Assembly: GCF_900111455.1 (NCBI RefSeq)
Contig: NZ_FOIE01000010.1
Location: 117,166 to 181,165, forward strand
DNA length: 64,000 nt
From: Geodermatophilus poikilotrophus
GTDB taxonomy: Bacteria > Actinomycetota > Actinomycetes > Mycobacteriales > Geodermatophilaceae
Reading direction: 5' to 3'
Shown here piece by piece: positions 8,890 through 16,324 of this stretch. A program made the position numbers and the translations under genes. Position 1 is the first letter of the stretch, and each line of letters opens with the position of its first letter. The notes beneath the pieces are model-generated. The model was given only the letters and a program-made list of their open reading frames with translations, was not told the origin of the DNA and searched no databases.

Positions 8890-9065
8890 GGTGTTCCTCC
8901 CGCGGAGGGCCCGCGGCGGGTGCCGGGGCCGGTGGCAGCGGATCGGCCGGCGACCTCGGCGGCGGCCGGGTGGAGCAGGCGGACTGCGGCGCTGGCGCCC
9001 AGCAGCACGGTGCCGAGCGCCTCGGGCAGCGCCTCGTGCGGCGGCGCCGGCCCCACCGCGGTCAT
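8886..9065 (-). CDS. Small ORF coupled between arsR and arsC, 59 residues
   Basis: Begins at ATG 9065 overlapping the arsR stop (ATGA) and ends in TGA overlapping the arsC start (ATGA). Such double coupling is rarely accidental. The protein reads HEALPEALGTVLLGASAAVRLLHP near the N-terminus and then turns Gly/Arg/Pro-rich. The EALGTVLL stretch is reminiscent of the first helix of aquaglyceroporins (MIP family), which often sit in actinobacterial ars operons, so it may be a shrunken relic kept as a translational bridge. That is an inference. No conserved pore motif (NPA) is present. Confidence 0.5.
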   Translation of the reverse strand: MTAVGPAPPHEALPEALGTVLLGASAAVRLLHPAAAEVAGRSAATGPGTRRGPSAGGTP

Positions 9066-9418
9066 CGGGTCGCCAGGGCGGCGCGCAGCGCCTCCAGGGC
9101 GGCCGGGACGACGGCGTACCAGACGTTCCGTCCGCGCTTCTCGCTGGTGGCCAGCCCGCTCTCGACCAGGATCCGCAGGTGGTGGCTGACCGTGCCCTGG
9201 GTGCGGCCCACCGGCGCGGTGAGGTCGCACACGCAGATCGCGCCGCCCTCGGCGGTGGCCAGCAGCGACAGCAGTCGTAGGCGTACGGGGTCGCCCAGCG
9301 CGGCGAACTGCTTGGCCAGGGTCTTCGCGTCGGGCGCGGAGAGCACCTCGGTGGTCAGCGGCGCGCAGCAGGCGACCACCTCGGGCCGGTCGAGCACCGG
9401 CAGCTCGCGCACGGTCAT
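9062..9418 (-). CDS. arsR: ArsR-family As(III)-responsive repressor
   Basis: Winged-helix repressor of 118 residues. ATG 9418 starts the compact family length; the frame extends further but into the promoter. Helix 3 contains ICVCDL (Cys62, Cys64), and the N-terminus carries a vicinal pair VACCAP (Cys17, Cys18). This layout, a Cys pair near the N-terminus plus a Cys in the ELCVCDL-like helix, matches the three-cysteine arsenite site described for the Corynebacterium glutamicum type of ArsR. The recognition helix is RTQGTVSHHLRIL, followed by the wing GLATSEKRGRNVWYAV. It autoregulates arsR-sORF-arsC and probably the divergent arsI/cadI gene through the 9455-9511 operators. Confidence 0.93.
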   Translation of the reverse strand: MTVRELPVLDRPEVVACCAPLTTEVLSAPDAKTLAKQFAALGDPVRLRLLSLLATAEGGAICVCDLTAPVGRTQGTVSHHLRILVESGLATSEKRGRNVWYAVVPAALEALRAALATR

Positions 9419-9454
9419 CGGGTTGGTCTCCTCGTCGTCGTTGCTGCCCTGGAA

Positions 9455-9511
9455 ACCATTGACAGGGGTCGATGCTAGCGGCACAGTGACCCATCGACAA
9501 TTGTCAATGGT
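9455..9511. promoter_or_regulatory. Pair of ArsR-type operators in the divergent ars promoter region
   Basis: Two imperfect palindromes occur here, 9455-9474 and 9492-9511. Each has the form ATTGACA-x-TCGAT. The right one is the reverse complement of the left one at 16 of 20 positions, differing only in the centre (gggg against attg). The spacing centre to centre is about 37 bp. A TTGACA hexamer lies in each arm, so operator and -35 elements overlap on both strands. Position between arsR and arsI/cadI makes ArsR the obvious ligand. Confidence 0.75.
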
Positions 9512-9545
9512 CCGGCGCCCGCGCCACTGACGAGGAGGTCACCCC

Positions 9546-10073
9546 GTGTCCCGCATCCAGCTCGCCCTCGACGTCGACGACGTCGAAGCCGCGACCGCCT
9601 TCTACGCCAAGCTGTTCGGCGTCGCGCCGTCGAAGACCCGGCAGGGATACGCGAACTTCGCGATCGCCGACCCGCCGCTGAAGCTGGTGCTGCTGGAGAA
9701 CCCCGGACGGGGCGGCACGCTCAACCACCTCGGCGTGGAAGTGGCGTCGGTCGACGAGGTCGACGCCGAGCAGACCCGGCTCGCCGCAGCCGGTCTCGCC
9801 TCGACCGAGGAGCGCGACTCGACCTGCTGCTACGCCAGGCAGACGAAGTTCTGGGTCGAGAACACCCCCGACGACCTGCGCTTCGAGATCTACACGGTGC
9901 TCGAGGACAGCCCGACGTTCTTCGGCGACGTCGCCCCCCCGGCCGCCGACAGCGGTGGCGACACCGGCGCCGCGTCGGCCTGCTGCGGCCCCACCTCCTC
10001 GGCCGAGGCGCCCGAGCCCGCCGGCGGCTCGACCCCTTCGGCGGCCCCGGCCCCTGCCACCGCCTGCTGCTGA
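9546..10073 (+). CDS. ArsI/CadI-family VOC metalloenzyme with cysteine-rich tail
   Basis: Vicinal-oxygen-chelate protein of the ArsI (C-As lyase) / CadI family, 175 residues from GTG 9546 with GAGGAGG at 9532-9538. The core reads FYAKLFGVAP, GYANFAIADPPLKLVLLENPG and NHLGVEVAS. It has a metal ligand candidate His61, vicinal Cys94-Cys95 in STCCYARQ, and Glu114 in RFEIYTVLED. Position 5 is Gln, as in CadI-like proteins, where demethylating ArsI enzymes usually have His. The last 45 residues are Ala/Pro/Gly/Ser-rich and end in two Cys-Cys pairs (SACCGP and the terminal CC), suited to binding thiophilic metals. It is divergent from arsR and probably arsenite- or metal-induced. Confidence 0.85.
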   Translation: MSRIQLALDVDDVEAATAFYAKLFGVAPSKTRQGYANFAIADPPLKLVLLENPGRGGTLNHLGVEVASVDEVDAEQTRLAAAGLASTEERDSTCCYARQTKFWVENTPDDLRFEIYTVLEDSPTFFGDVAPPAADSGGDTGAASACCGPTSSAEAPEPAGGSTPSAAPAPATACC

Positions 10074-10385
10074 CCCGCGAACGGGAGGACCACCGCGGCC
10101 TCGCGCCACCTCGAGCTGCCCGCGGCCGGGAGCTGCGCCGGGAGGCGGCCGCCGCTCGGCTCGTCGCGCTCGTCCGCTGCTGCCGGCCGTCGGGCCGGGA
10201 CCGCGCCGCCCGGCGCGCCACCGAGGCCGGGTGCCGGGTCCGGTCGACCAACAGGAAGGCACCGGGACGTGGGGACACCCTCGCCCCCCGTTCCGCTGGC
10301 CCCTCGTCCGGTCCCGTGCCGGCACGGGTAGCGTCAACACCCCGAGTTCCGGGCTGCAGACGTCTCCGCAGGTCAGGAGCTCGGA
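10074..10385. other. Gene-free stretch between the ars locus and tRNA-Ser
   Basis: GC-rich sequence with no frame of coding character. Long open frames on both strands here are composition artefacts. It should contain the tRNA-Ser promoter and the 3' end of the ArsI/CadI transcript. No convincing hairpin or promoter could be picked by eye. Confidence 0.5.
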
Positions 10386-10472
10386 GGAGGGCTCGCCTAG
10401 TGGCCGATGGCGGCGGTCTTGAAAACCGCTATGGGGTAACACCCATCGTGGGTTCGAATCCCACGCCCTCCG
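10386..10472 (+). tRNA. tRNA-Ser (anticodon UGA)
   Basis: An 87-nt class II tRNA. The acceptor stem is GGAGGGC (10386-10392) against GCCCTCC (10465-10471), with discriminator G 10472. The anticodon loop is CTTGAAA, giving UGA, and the T arm is GTGGGTTCGAATCCCAC. The long variable arm is typical of serine tRNA. The 3' half, from the anticodon loop onward, is repeated at 28845-28900 and is the integration site of the element. Confidence 0.97.
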
Positions 10473-10473
10473 C
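10418..10473 (+). repeat. Attachment site, left copy, inside tRNA-Ser
   Basis: 56-bp repeat starting at the CTTGAAA anticodon loop and running one base past the tRNA 3' end. It matches 28845-28900 except for two positions in the variable arm (aaca here, caaa at the right). This copy belongs to the complete tRNA gene. Confidence 0.92.
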
Positions 10474-10540
10474 TCTGACCAGCGGTTTTGCATTGCCTGA
10501 AGAGCTCCTGCGAGGGGTGTCGGGCGCCGTCCTTCGCTCG

Positions 10541-10561
10541 CGTGCCCGCTACGTGCCCGTA
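10541..10561 (+). repeat. Integrase arm-type repeat, left end
   Basis: Contains two direct copies of CGTGCCCG separated by 3 bp. The identical 21-bp sequence occurs near the other element end at 28717-28737. It overlaps the 3' end of the integrase gene. Paired arm repeats at both ends fit integrase or Xis binding sites. Confidence 0.6.
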
Positions 10562-11679
10562 CGGTTCGGGGTCGTGCCCGCTGCGAGGCGCCCGAGGCGG
10601 GCGGCGACCTCGGCGTCGCGCCGCTCGGCCGCGTGCTGGTAGATCATCGCCGCGCGGGAGGACGAGTGGCCGGCGCGTCGCATGACCTCGGCCAGAGTCG
10701 CCCCGCTCTGCGCGGCCAGGGTGAGTCCCGCATGCCGCAGGTCGTGCAGATGGACATCGGGCAGGTCGGCTGCTCGCCGGGCCGTGCTCCAGGCGGCGTG
10801 GACGTGATGGGCGCGAAGGGCCCTCCCGTTCCTCCGCACGAACACCCGAGCGGTCGGCAGCGCCGGGAAGCGGGTATTCAGGTGCTCCGCCAGTGCCGAG
10901 ACGCCCTGCGGGCGGAGGTGGACGACGCGCTGGCTACCCGCCTTCGGTGGGCTCTCCACGGGGCCCGCGTCCGTCTCCACGACCTGCCGCTGCACGGCCA
11001 CGGTGCCGGCGTCCATGTCGATGTCGCCGACGCGGAGGGCCAGCAGCTCGCCAAGGCGCAGGTGGGCCCAGAACGCCAGGTCGACGAAGCCCCGGAGGTT
11101 CTCGGGCATGAACGCGGAGAGGTGCTGCACCTGGTCGACGTCAAGGAGCGGGCGCTCGTCACTGCGGGCCTGGCCCGCACCCTTGATCCGGCAGGGATTT
11201 CGGGGGAGCGCGTCGTCTGCAACGGCCGTGGCCAGGATGGCGTGGAGGAGGGCATAGGCCTGCCTGGTCGCCGTCGGGCCGGTGGCCGCGCTCGTCTCGG
11301 CGTGCCACCGCCGCACCGCGGCCGGGGTGATCCGGTCCAGCGGCATGCCTCCGAGCGCGGGGAGCACCCAGCGGTCGAGGGAGTGCTGATACGTCTCGCG
11401 AGTTCTCACGGCCAGGGGACGACCTCGAACGGTTCGCTCGGCCAGCCACGCCTGGCTGTACTCGCGGAGTGTGACGCCGCTGCGCAGGGGGTCGAGCCAG
11501 ACGCCGCGACCCATGTCGACCTCCACCGCGGCCAGGAAGCGTGCCGCGTCGGTCTTGGTGGCGAACGTGCTCGGTGCTGACCGGTCCTGGCCGTCCGGGC
11601 CCGGGTAGCGGGCCTGCCACCGGCCGGAGGGCAGCTTGCGCACGCGACCGAAGCGCCTCCTGCTGCTGCTTGCTGGCAT
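10549..11679 (-). CDS. Tyrosine site-specific integrase
   Basis: Phage-type tyrosine recombinase of 376 residues that should integrate and excise the element at tRNA-Ser. An N-terminal arm-binding domain (RVRKLPSGRWQARYPGPDG, residues 12-30) is followed by a SAM-like core-binding domain (about 68-165) and the catalytic domain. Catalytic residues visible: Arg208 (LRLGELLAL), Lys246 (PPKAGSQR), His312 and Arg315 (HDLRH), His338 (GHSS) and nucleophile Tyr347 (MIYQHA). It is intact and sits 75 bp from the attachment site, pointing toward it, as is usual for actinobacterial integrative elements. It ends in TAG. Confidence 0.95.
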   Translation of the reverse strand: MPASSSRRRFGRVRKLPSGRWQARYPGPDGQDRSAPSTFATKTDAARFLAAVEVDMGRGVWLDPLRSGVTLREYSQAWLAERTVRGRPLAVRTRETYQHSLDRWVLPALGGMPLDRITPAAVRRWHAETSAATGPTATRQAYALLHAILATAVADDALPRNPCRIKGAGQARSDERPLLDVDQVQHLSAFMPENLRGFVDLAFWAHLRLGELLALRVGDIDMDAGTVAVQRQVVETDAGPVESPPKAGSQRVVHLRPQGVSALAEHLNTRFPALPTARVFVRRNGRALRAHHVHAAWSTARRAADLPDVHLHDLRHAGLTLAAQSGATLAEVMRRAGHSSSRAAMIYQHAAERRDAEVAARLGRLAAGTTPNRTGT

Positions 11680-11737
11680 GCTCCGACCTTGGCCGCCTTC
11701 GGCTCTGCAGGGAACTCGTCTGTGGACGCCGGGTGCC

Positions 11738-11956
11738 CTACCGGCAGGGCACCCGGCCGGCCGCGATGAAGGCGTCCAGCGCGCAACGCTCGAGGCGCAC
11801 GTGCTTGCCGAGCTTGACGTAGGGGATCCGCCGCTCGCTGATGAGGCGGCGGACGAAGCGCTGCCCGGTGCCCAGGTACTCTGCCGCCTGGCCGATGGTG
11901 AGCAGCTGACCGGAGTCGCTGGGTGGTGGACGCCCGTGGACGGATGCCGGTGACAT
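11738..11956 (-). CDS. Excisionase-like helix-turn-helix protein
   Basis: A 72-residue DNA-binding protein of the excisionase/MerR-like HTH_17 group. It reads LLTIGQAAEYLGTGQRFVRRL then RIPYVKLGKHVRLERCALDAFI, the typical helix-turn-helix plus wing of Xis proteins. ATG 11956 has GGAGAAG 2 nt upstream. A longer frame to 12067 lacks support. It lies directly upstream of the integrase gene on the same strand, so it probably acts as the directionality factor and is co-transcribed with int. Confidence 0.85.
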   Translation of the reverse strand: MSPASVHGRPPPSDSGQLLTIGQAAEYLGTGQRFVRRLISERRIPYVKLGKHVRLERCALDAFIAAGRVPCR

Positions 11957-12124
11957 CGCTTCTCCGTGCAGAGCCTGAGCCATGTCAGCGGTCGCCCGCT
12001 GGGTGAGTAGGACGCTGATCTTCCGGATTGCTCCAGTAGGGCCCGACTGCGCCGCCGAGGGGCGCACCAGCCTGACGGGCCGCGCCTCCCGTATCCCGGT
12101 GAGAGCGCCGATGGGGGTGCAGGC

Positions 12125-12367
12125 TCATCGCGAGCTCCCCGAGCCGGGGGCAGTTTGACCGTGCTGGGCGTCGATCCAGCTGCGAAGGTCGTCGGCCCGG
12201 TAGAGGACGCGGCGGCCGAGGCGGAAGCTGTGCGGGCCTGTGCCCAGGTGGCGCCAGTACCGCAGGGTGGCGACGGGGGCGCGCAGCAGCTGGGCGGCTT
12301 CGGTGATGGTGAGCAGCTCGGCGGGCGGCTCTGCGGTGTGATCGAGGCCGGGGGTCTGATCGGTCAT
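12125..12367 (-). CDS. Helix-turn-helix regulator, MerR/AlpA-like
   Basis: An 80-residue protein with a single winged helix: LLTITEAAQLLRAPVATLRYW followed by GPHSFRLGRRVLYRADDLRSW. ATG 12367 has CGGAGAC upstream. The frame extends to 12559 without coding character. It is related to the 11738-11956 protein but clearly distinct. Two such proteins in tandem before int are common in actinobacterial integrative elements, where one may regulate relaxase or int expression. Confidence 0.8.
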   Translation of the reverse strand: MTDQTPGLDHTAEPPAELLTITEAAQLLRAPVATLRYWRHLGTGPHSFRLGRRVLYRADDLRSWIDAQHGQTAPGSGSSR

Positions 12368-12691
12368 GGCTGTCTCCGAGGGCTGGGCGAATCTGGATGG
12401 CTGTCCACCCGTAGAAGGCGCCGTTTTCCGGCCATTGGTGACAGCGCACAGCCAATTTCTCCGGTCGATCTCCTGTGTTGCTCCGGTGCGTCTCCGGTGG
12501 CCGGTGACCCAGTACGTGAGAGCCGCCAGGTCACGATCCGCCGTCGGGGGCGGCGCCAAGCGGTGGCGTCCGGCAGGGGACCGGCTCCGGCAGGGGACCC
12601 ACCGGGGGGTCCGCGGATCCTTCAGTAGTTCTTCAGTTCTCCTGCAGTGCCCGCTCGCCCGGGCCGGCAGCAGGCCGGGAAGCGGCTCCGC
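12368..12691. other. Gene-free stretch between the HTH gene and the relaxase gene
   Basis: No coding character. It holds a tandem pair of the 13-mer CCGGCAGGGGACC (12570-12582 and 12587-12599) close to the relaxase 3' end. It presumably contains the promoter for the xis-int transcription unit. Confidence 0.5.
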
Positions 12692-15600
12692 TCACCGCCC
12701 GAGGCTTGGGGTGACACCTCGTGCTGGCCGTGGGCCGTGACGCTCGGACTCGGGCCGCGGAACAGATGCGGGGTAGCCGGCCGGCCCCGGCGTGCCGGCT
12801 CGGCGCTGCTGGCGGTCGGCCTCGTAGTGGGCGCGCCAGGCGTCGCGGGCTGCGCTCAGCCGGTCGGGCGGCTGGCCTGCGAACGCGGGGTCGGCTCGCA
12901 GGTCGGCGACGCGGGCCCGGGCGGCGGCCAGCTCGTGTGCGGTGGTGGCGACGGAGCGTTCGAGGGCGGTCAGCCGCCCGGCCGGATCGGGTGCCCAGGC
13001 CAGCGGTCCGAGCGGGTCGAGCCGTTCGGCGCGGCGGCGCTGCGCCTCGGCCAGCGCGGCCTGGGCCTGCTCGCCGGCCCGGCGGGCGGCCTGGGCGGTT
13101 GCGGGCGGCCCGGGCTGTTCGGGATGCTGCTGTGCGGCGGCCCGGCGGGCGGTGGTGTCGAACGCCCGCCACAGTGCGGGCCGGTCGTCGAACCGGTCGG
13201 CTACCCGGGCGAGCTGCTCGGCGTCGGTAGGCAGGTCGGGCAGGTGGAGGCGCCACCGGTCGGCCCAGCCGGCCAGCTGCTCACCGGCGCGGGTGATGGG
13301 GGCGCGCTTGAGGCCCCACCAGCCGGGCCCCTCGAGCACCACCCGGGCCGCGGTGCGGGCGGCGCTGCGGTCTGCGTCCCAGGCGGCGAGCAGGCCCTCT
13401 CGGATTCGGTCGGCCTCCTCGGCGAGGGCAGCGTCGGCGGCCTCGGCCCGCTGGGCCGCGTGCTGGGCGGCCAGAGCCGCCTGCCGGTGTTCAGCCTCCA
13501 GCCGGGCCAGCTCGCCGCCGGAAGCGGTCTCGAGCGCCTCGGCCCGGCGCAGCACGTCACACCACGGCTGCAGGAGGGCCAGCCGGTCGAGGCAGCGCTG
13601 CTCGACCGTCCAGGCCGCATGCAGGTCGCCCAGCAGTTGCCCGAGCGGGCGTGGTGTGGCGTAGCGGGCCGCCTCGGCGGCGGCGAGCTGCGCGGCGTGC
13701 CCGGGGCCGAGGTCGGCGCGGTCGCGGCCGAAGGCGGCGATCCACTGCTCCCGTGCGTCGGCGAGGTCGGGGGCGATGAGGCGGGCGGTGTTGGCGGTGC
13801 GGCCGCGGGTCATCCCGACATAGGCCGCCGCGGCACCGGTGTGCTCGCCGACCACCAGGTGCGCTGCGGTGACCGTGTTGCCTTGCACGCCGTGCGCGGT
13901 GCTGGCGTAGGCCAGCTCCACGTGGGCGGTGACGTAGCCGGCGGGCAGCACGCGCTGCTTCGTCTGCGCTGGGGTAACACGGGATGGGACCGGGGTGACG
14001 TCTCCCGGGGGTGGGGTGACGGTCAGCCGGCCGTCGCGGTCGACAGCGGTGACGATCCAGGTGTCGCGATTGGCGACGGCCAGGTCGCGGTCGTTGCGGC
14101 GAGTGACGACCCGGTCCCCGACTCCGATCCGCTGTCCGCTGCGGGTGGTGACGGTCCGGGTGTCGTCGACTTGCCCGTCGGTGACCAGCCGGTCGCGGAT
14201 GGCCGCGCTGAGCTCGGCGGCCTGCTCGCGGGTGTCGACGACCACCGCCACCGGTTCACCGACCCCGTAGGAGGTGGCGGAGGTGGCGGCGAGCGTCGCC
14301 TGCAGTGCGCCGTGATCAGGGTGCAGCCGGATCTGACCGCGGGTCACGAGGACGTCGAACACCGCGCCCGGGTCCTCGCCGGTGCGCATGGCCAGGGTCA
14401 GCGCGGCGTACTCGGCGTCTGGCACCATCCGGCCGGCGTCGTCGGTGCGGGTGAACCGGTGCAGCGTGTCCAGCATCAGGTGGCCGGCCGGGTCGACCTG
14501 CCCGGCGGCCAGATCCAGCACGCCGCCGCGGCCGACCGCGGCCAGCTGATGCCGGTCACCCAGCAGCGCCAGCCGGGCGCCGGCCTCGTCGGCGATGGTC
14601 AGCAGGGCGCGGGCGGCGTCCTGGTCGAGCATCCCGGCCTCATCCACCACGAGCAGGTCACCTGCGCCCAGGCGGGCCGTCTGCCGTGGGCCTGCGTAGG
14701 GCACGCCGGTGACCGGATCAACCTCGCCGAGGGCCAGTCGGGTCCAGGCGCCGTGGTCGCTCCAGCGCCAGCCGTGCTGATAGGCCAGCCCCGCGGCTGA
14801 GCCGGTGTGGGCGCCGACCTCGGCGGCGGCGATCTGGGCCGCCTTGAGGGTGGGGGTGACGACCACCAGGCCGCGGCCGCTTGCATGCAGCAGCGCCCGG
14901 GTGGCGGCCAGGGTGGTGGTCTTGCCCGCCCCGGCCGCACCCTCGATGACGACCAGCGGCCGGTCGCCGGCCAGCGCGCTGACCGCCGCCGCTTGCCCGG
15001 CGTCCAGCCGCCCGCGCACGGCAGCGGGCAGCACCGGCTCGTCGACTGCAGCGCCGGTCCTGCCCCGGGCGGCGAGGCGATCGGTCAGGTCGGCTTCGAC
15101 GTCGAGCACCGGCTGGGAGGTCCATGCCCGGATGTGCTCCGGGACGCCGGCTCCGTCCCGGTCGAGCAGCGGCACGCACCGTTCCAGGGCCCGGGCGGTG
15201 AGGTCCTCGGCCAGCTCGGTCCGCACGCCGGCGTCGATGACCACGCCGGTGGCGGCGATCAGCTGCTCCACCTGGCCGCGGACGTCGGCGGCGTTCCACG
15301 CCGACCGGGCGGCCGCCAGCCGGGTCAGCACGCGCTGGACCGCCCCGTCCCGGTCCAGCCCGCCCACGGGCGTCGGGGTCAGGTCGACTTCCTGCCCGGG
15401 GTCGCGGTAGCCCAGGGCCGTCAGCTCGGCTATCCAGCGGGCGGTCAGATCGGTGCCCGATTGTGGGGTGACCTTGTCCGGGCGGCCCTCGGCCCACGCC
15501 CGAGCATCCCACACCCGCCGCAGCCCCGGCCCCGGGGTCTGGCTGGGGTGCGAGGCCGTCCACTCCCGTTCGTAGCGGTCCAGGTTGCGGCCGATCTGGG

Positions 15601-16324
15601 CCGCCCGGGTGCTGAACGCGGCAGCGTAGGCGGCGAGCTCCGGTAGGTCCCCGGCTGCGTCCATCGCGTAGCCGTGTGCGGCCAGCGCGGCGCGGAACCG
15701 CGGGTCGCAGGCGACCGCGGCGTGCCCGACGCCGTTGATTGCGGCGAGGAAGTCGCGCACCCCGACGGTGTGCAGCCCCCGCCACCGGCCGGCGGCGAAC
15801 ACCCGCGCGCCGATCTGCAGGTGCAGGTGCCGGTGCGGATCCCCGGCGCGGGAGGTGTAGTGCCGCACCGTCACCGCCTCCAGGCGATCCACGGGAACCT
15901 GCACCTGGCCACCACGCGGGCCGACGCGGGTGGTGGTGTGCTCGGCCAGCCAGCTGATGATTTGAACCGCGGCGCGGTCCTGGGCGGCGTCGTAGGCAGC
16001 GGCGACGTCGGGGTGCAGGGCGGCGGCCAGCGACCAGGACTTGGGGCCGTTGACCACGACCTCGACAAACCGCACCGCCCGGTCATCGGTGCGCAGCCGA
16101 CCCCGCGGCTCGCCGGTATCAGGATCCAGCCCGGCGACCCACGCCTCGTAGCCGTCCCCGGCCAGCGCGGCCAGCTCGGCCACCTGACCGTCTGTGGCGG
16201 TGTAGCGGCGGGCGATGCCGGTGCCCTCGGTCAGGTAGTAGTCATCGGCCCGGCCCCAGTCGGCCTCCACGTAGTGCCGCGCCGCCGAAGGAGCACCGGC
16301 GTAGATCTTTATTCCGCCGTGCAT
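12692..16324 (-). CDS. MobF-family relaxase with TraI-type helicase domain
   Basis: A 1210-residue conjugative relaxase. The TrwC-like relaxase domain is N-terminal, with the tyrosine pair Tyr29-Tyr30 (DDYYLTEGTG) for nicking and the three-histidine metal site His164, His166, His168 (DPHRHLHLQ). A RecD/TraI-type helicase follows: Walker A GAAGAGKTTT (about residue 460), Walker B LLVVDEAGMLDQ, motif III LLGDRHQLAAVGRGG, and motifs V/VI YASTAHGVQGN and YVGMTRGRTANT. The C-terminal 350 residues are Ala/Arg/Glu-rich coiled coil. It should nick oriT and unwind the transferred strand. No coupling protein or T4SS lies nearby, so transfer needs a helper. ATG 16324 has a weak ribosome-binding site. 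Confidence 0.95.
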   Translation of the reverse strand: MHGGIKIYAGAPSAARHYVEADWGRADDYYLTEGTGIARRYTATDGQVAELAALAGDGYEAWVAGLDPDTGEPRGRLRTDDRAVRFVEVVVNGPKSWSLAAALHPDVAAAYDAAQDRAAVQIISWLAEHTTTRVGPRGGQVQVPVDRLEAVTVRHYTSRAGDPHRHLHLQIGARVFAAGRWRGLHTVGVRDFLAAINGVGHAAVACDPRFRAALAAHGYAMDAAGDLPELAAYAAAFSTRAAQIGRNLDRYEREWTASHPSQTPGPGLRRVWDARAWAEGRPDKVTPQSGTDLTARWIAELTALGYRDPGQEVDLTPTPVGGLDRDGAVQRVLTRLAAARSAWNAADVRGQVEQLIAATGVVIDAGVRTELAEDLTARALERCVPLLDRDGAGVPEHIRAWTSQPVLDVEADLTDRLAARGRTGAAVDEPVLPAAVRGRLDAGQAAAVSALAGDRPLVVIEGAAGAGKTTTLAATRALLHASGRGLVVVTPTLKAAQIAAAEVGAHTGSAAGLAYQHGWRWSDHGAWTRLALGEVDPVTGVPYAGPRQTARLGAGDLLVVDEAGMLDQDAARALLTIADEAGARLALLGDRHQLAAVGRGGVLDLAAGQVDPAGHLMLDTLHRFTRTDDAGRMVPDAEYAALTLAMRTGEDPGAVFDVLVTRGQIRLHPDHGALQATLAATSATSYGVGEPVAVVVDTREQAAELSAAIRDRLVTDGQVDDTRTVTTRSGQRIGVGDRVVTRRNDRDLAVANRDTWIVTAVDRDGRLTVTPPPGDVTPVPSRVTPAQTKQRVLPAGYVTAHVELAYASTAHGVQGNTVTAAHLVVGEHTGAAAAYVGMTRGRTANTARLIAPDLADAREQWIAAFGRDRADLGPGHAAQLAAAEAARYATPRPLGQLLGDLHAAWTVEQRCLDRLALLQPWCDVLRRAEALETASGGELARLEAEHRQAALAAQHAAQRAEAADAALAEEADRIREGLLAAWDADRSAARTAARVVLEGPGWWGLKRAPITRAGEQLAGWADRWRLHLPDLPTDAEQLARVADRFDDRPALWRAFDTTARRAAAQQHPEQPGPPATAQAARRAGEQAQAALAEAQRRRAERLDPLGPLAWAPDPAGRLTALERSVATTAHELAAARARVADLRADPAFAGQPPDRLSAARDAWRAHYEADRQQRRAGTPGPAGYPASVPRPESERHGPRPARGVTPSLGR

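Noticed and set aside
9504..10493. Minus-strand frame reading WDSNPRWVLPHSGFQ over the tRNA
   Set aside because: This is the typical false protein produced by translating an antisense tRNA-Ser and its flank.
12647..14800. Long plus-strand open frame across the relaxase gene
   Set aside because: It is antisense to the well-supported MobF relaxase and is Gly/Arg/Ala-rich, as expected from reading GC-rich coding sequence backward.
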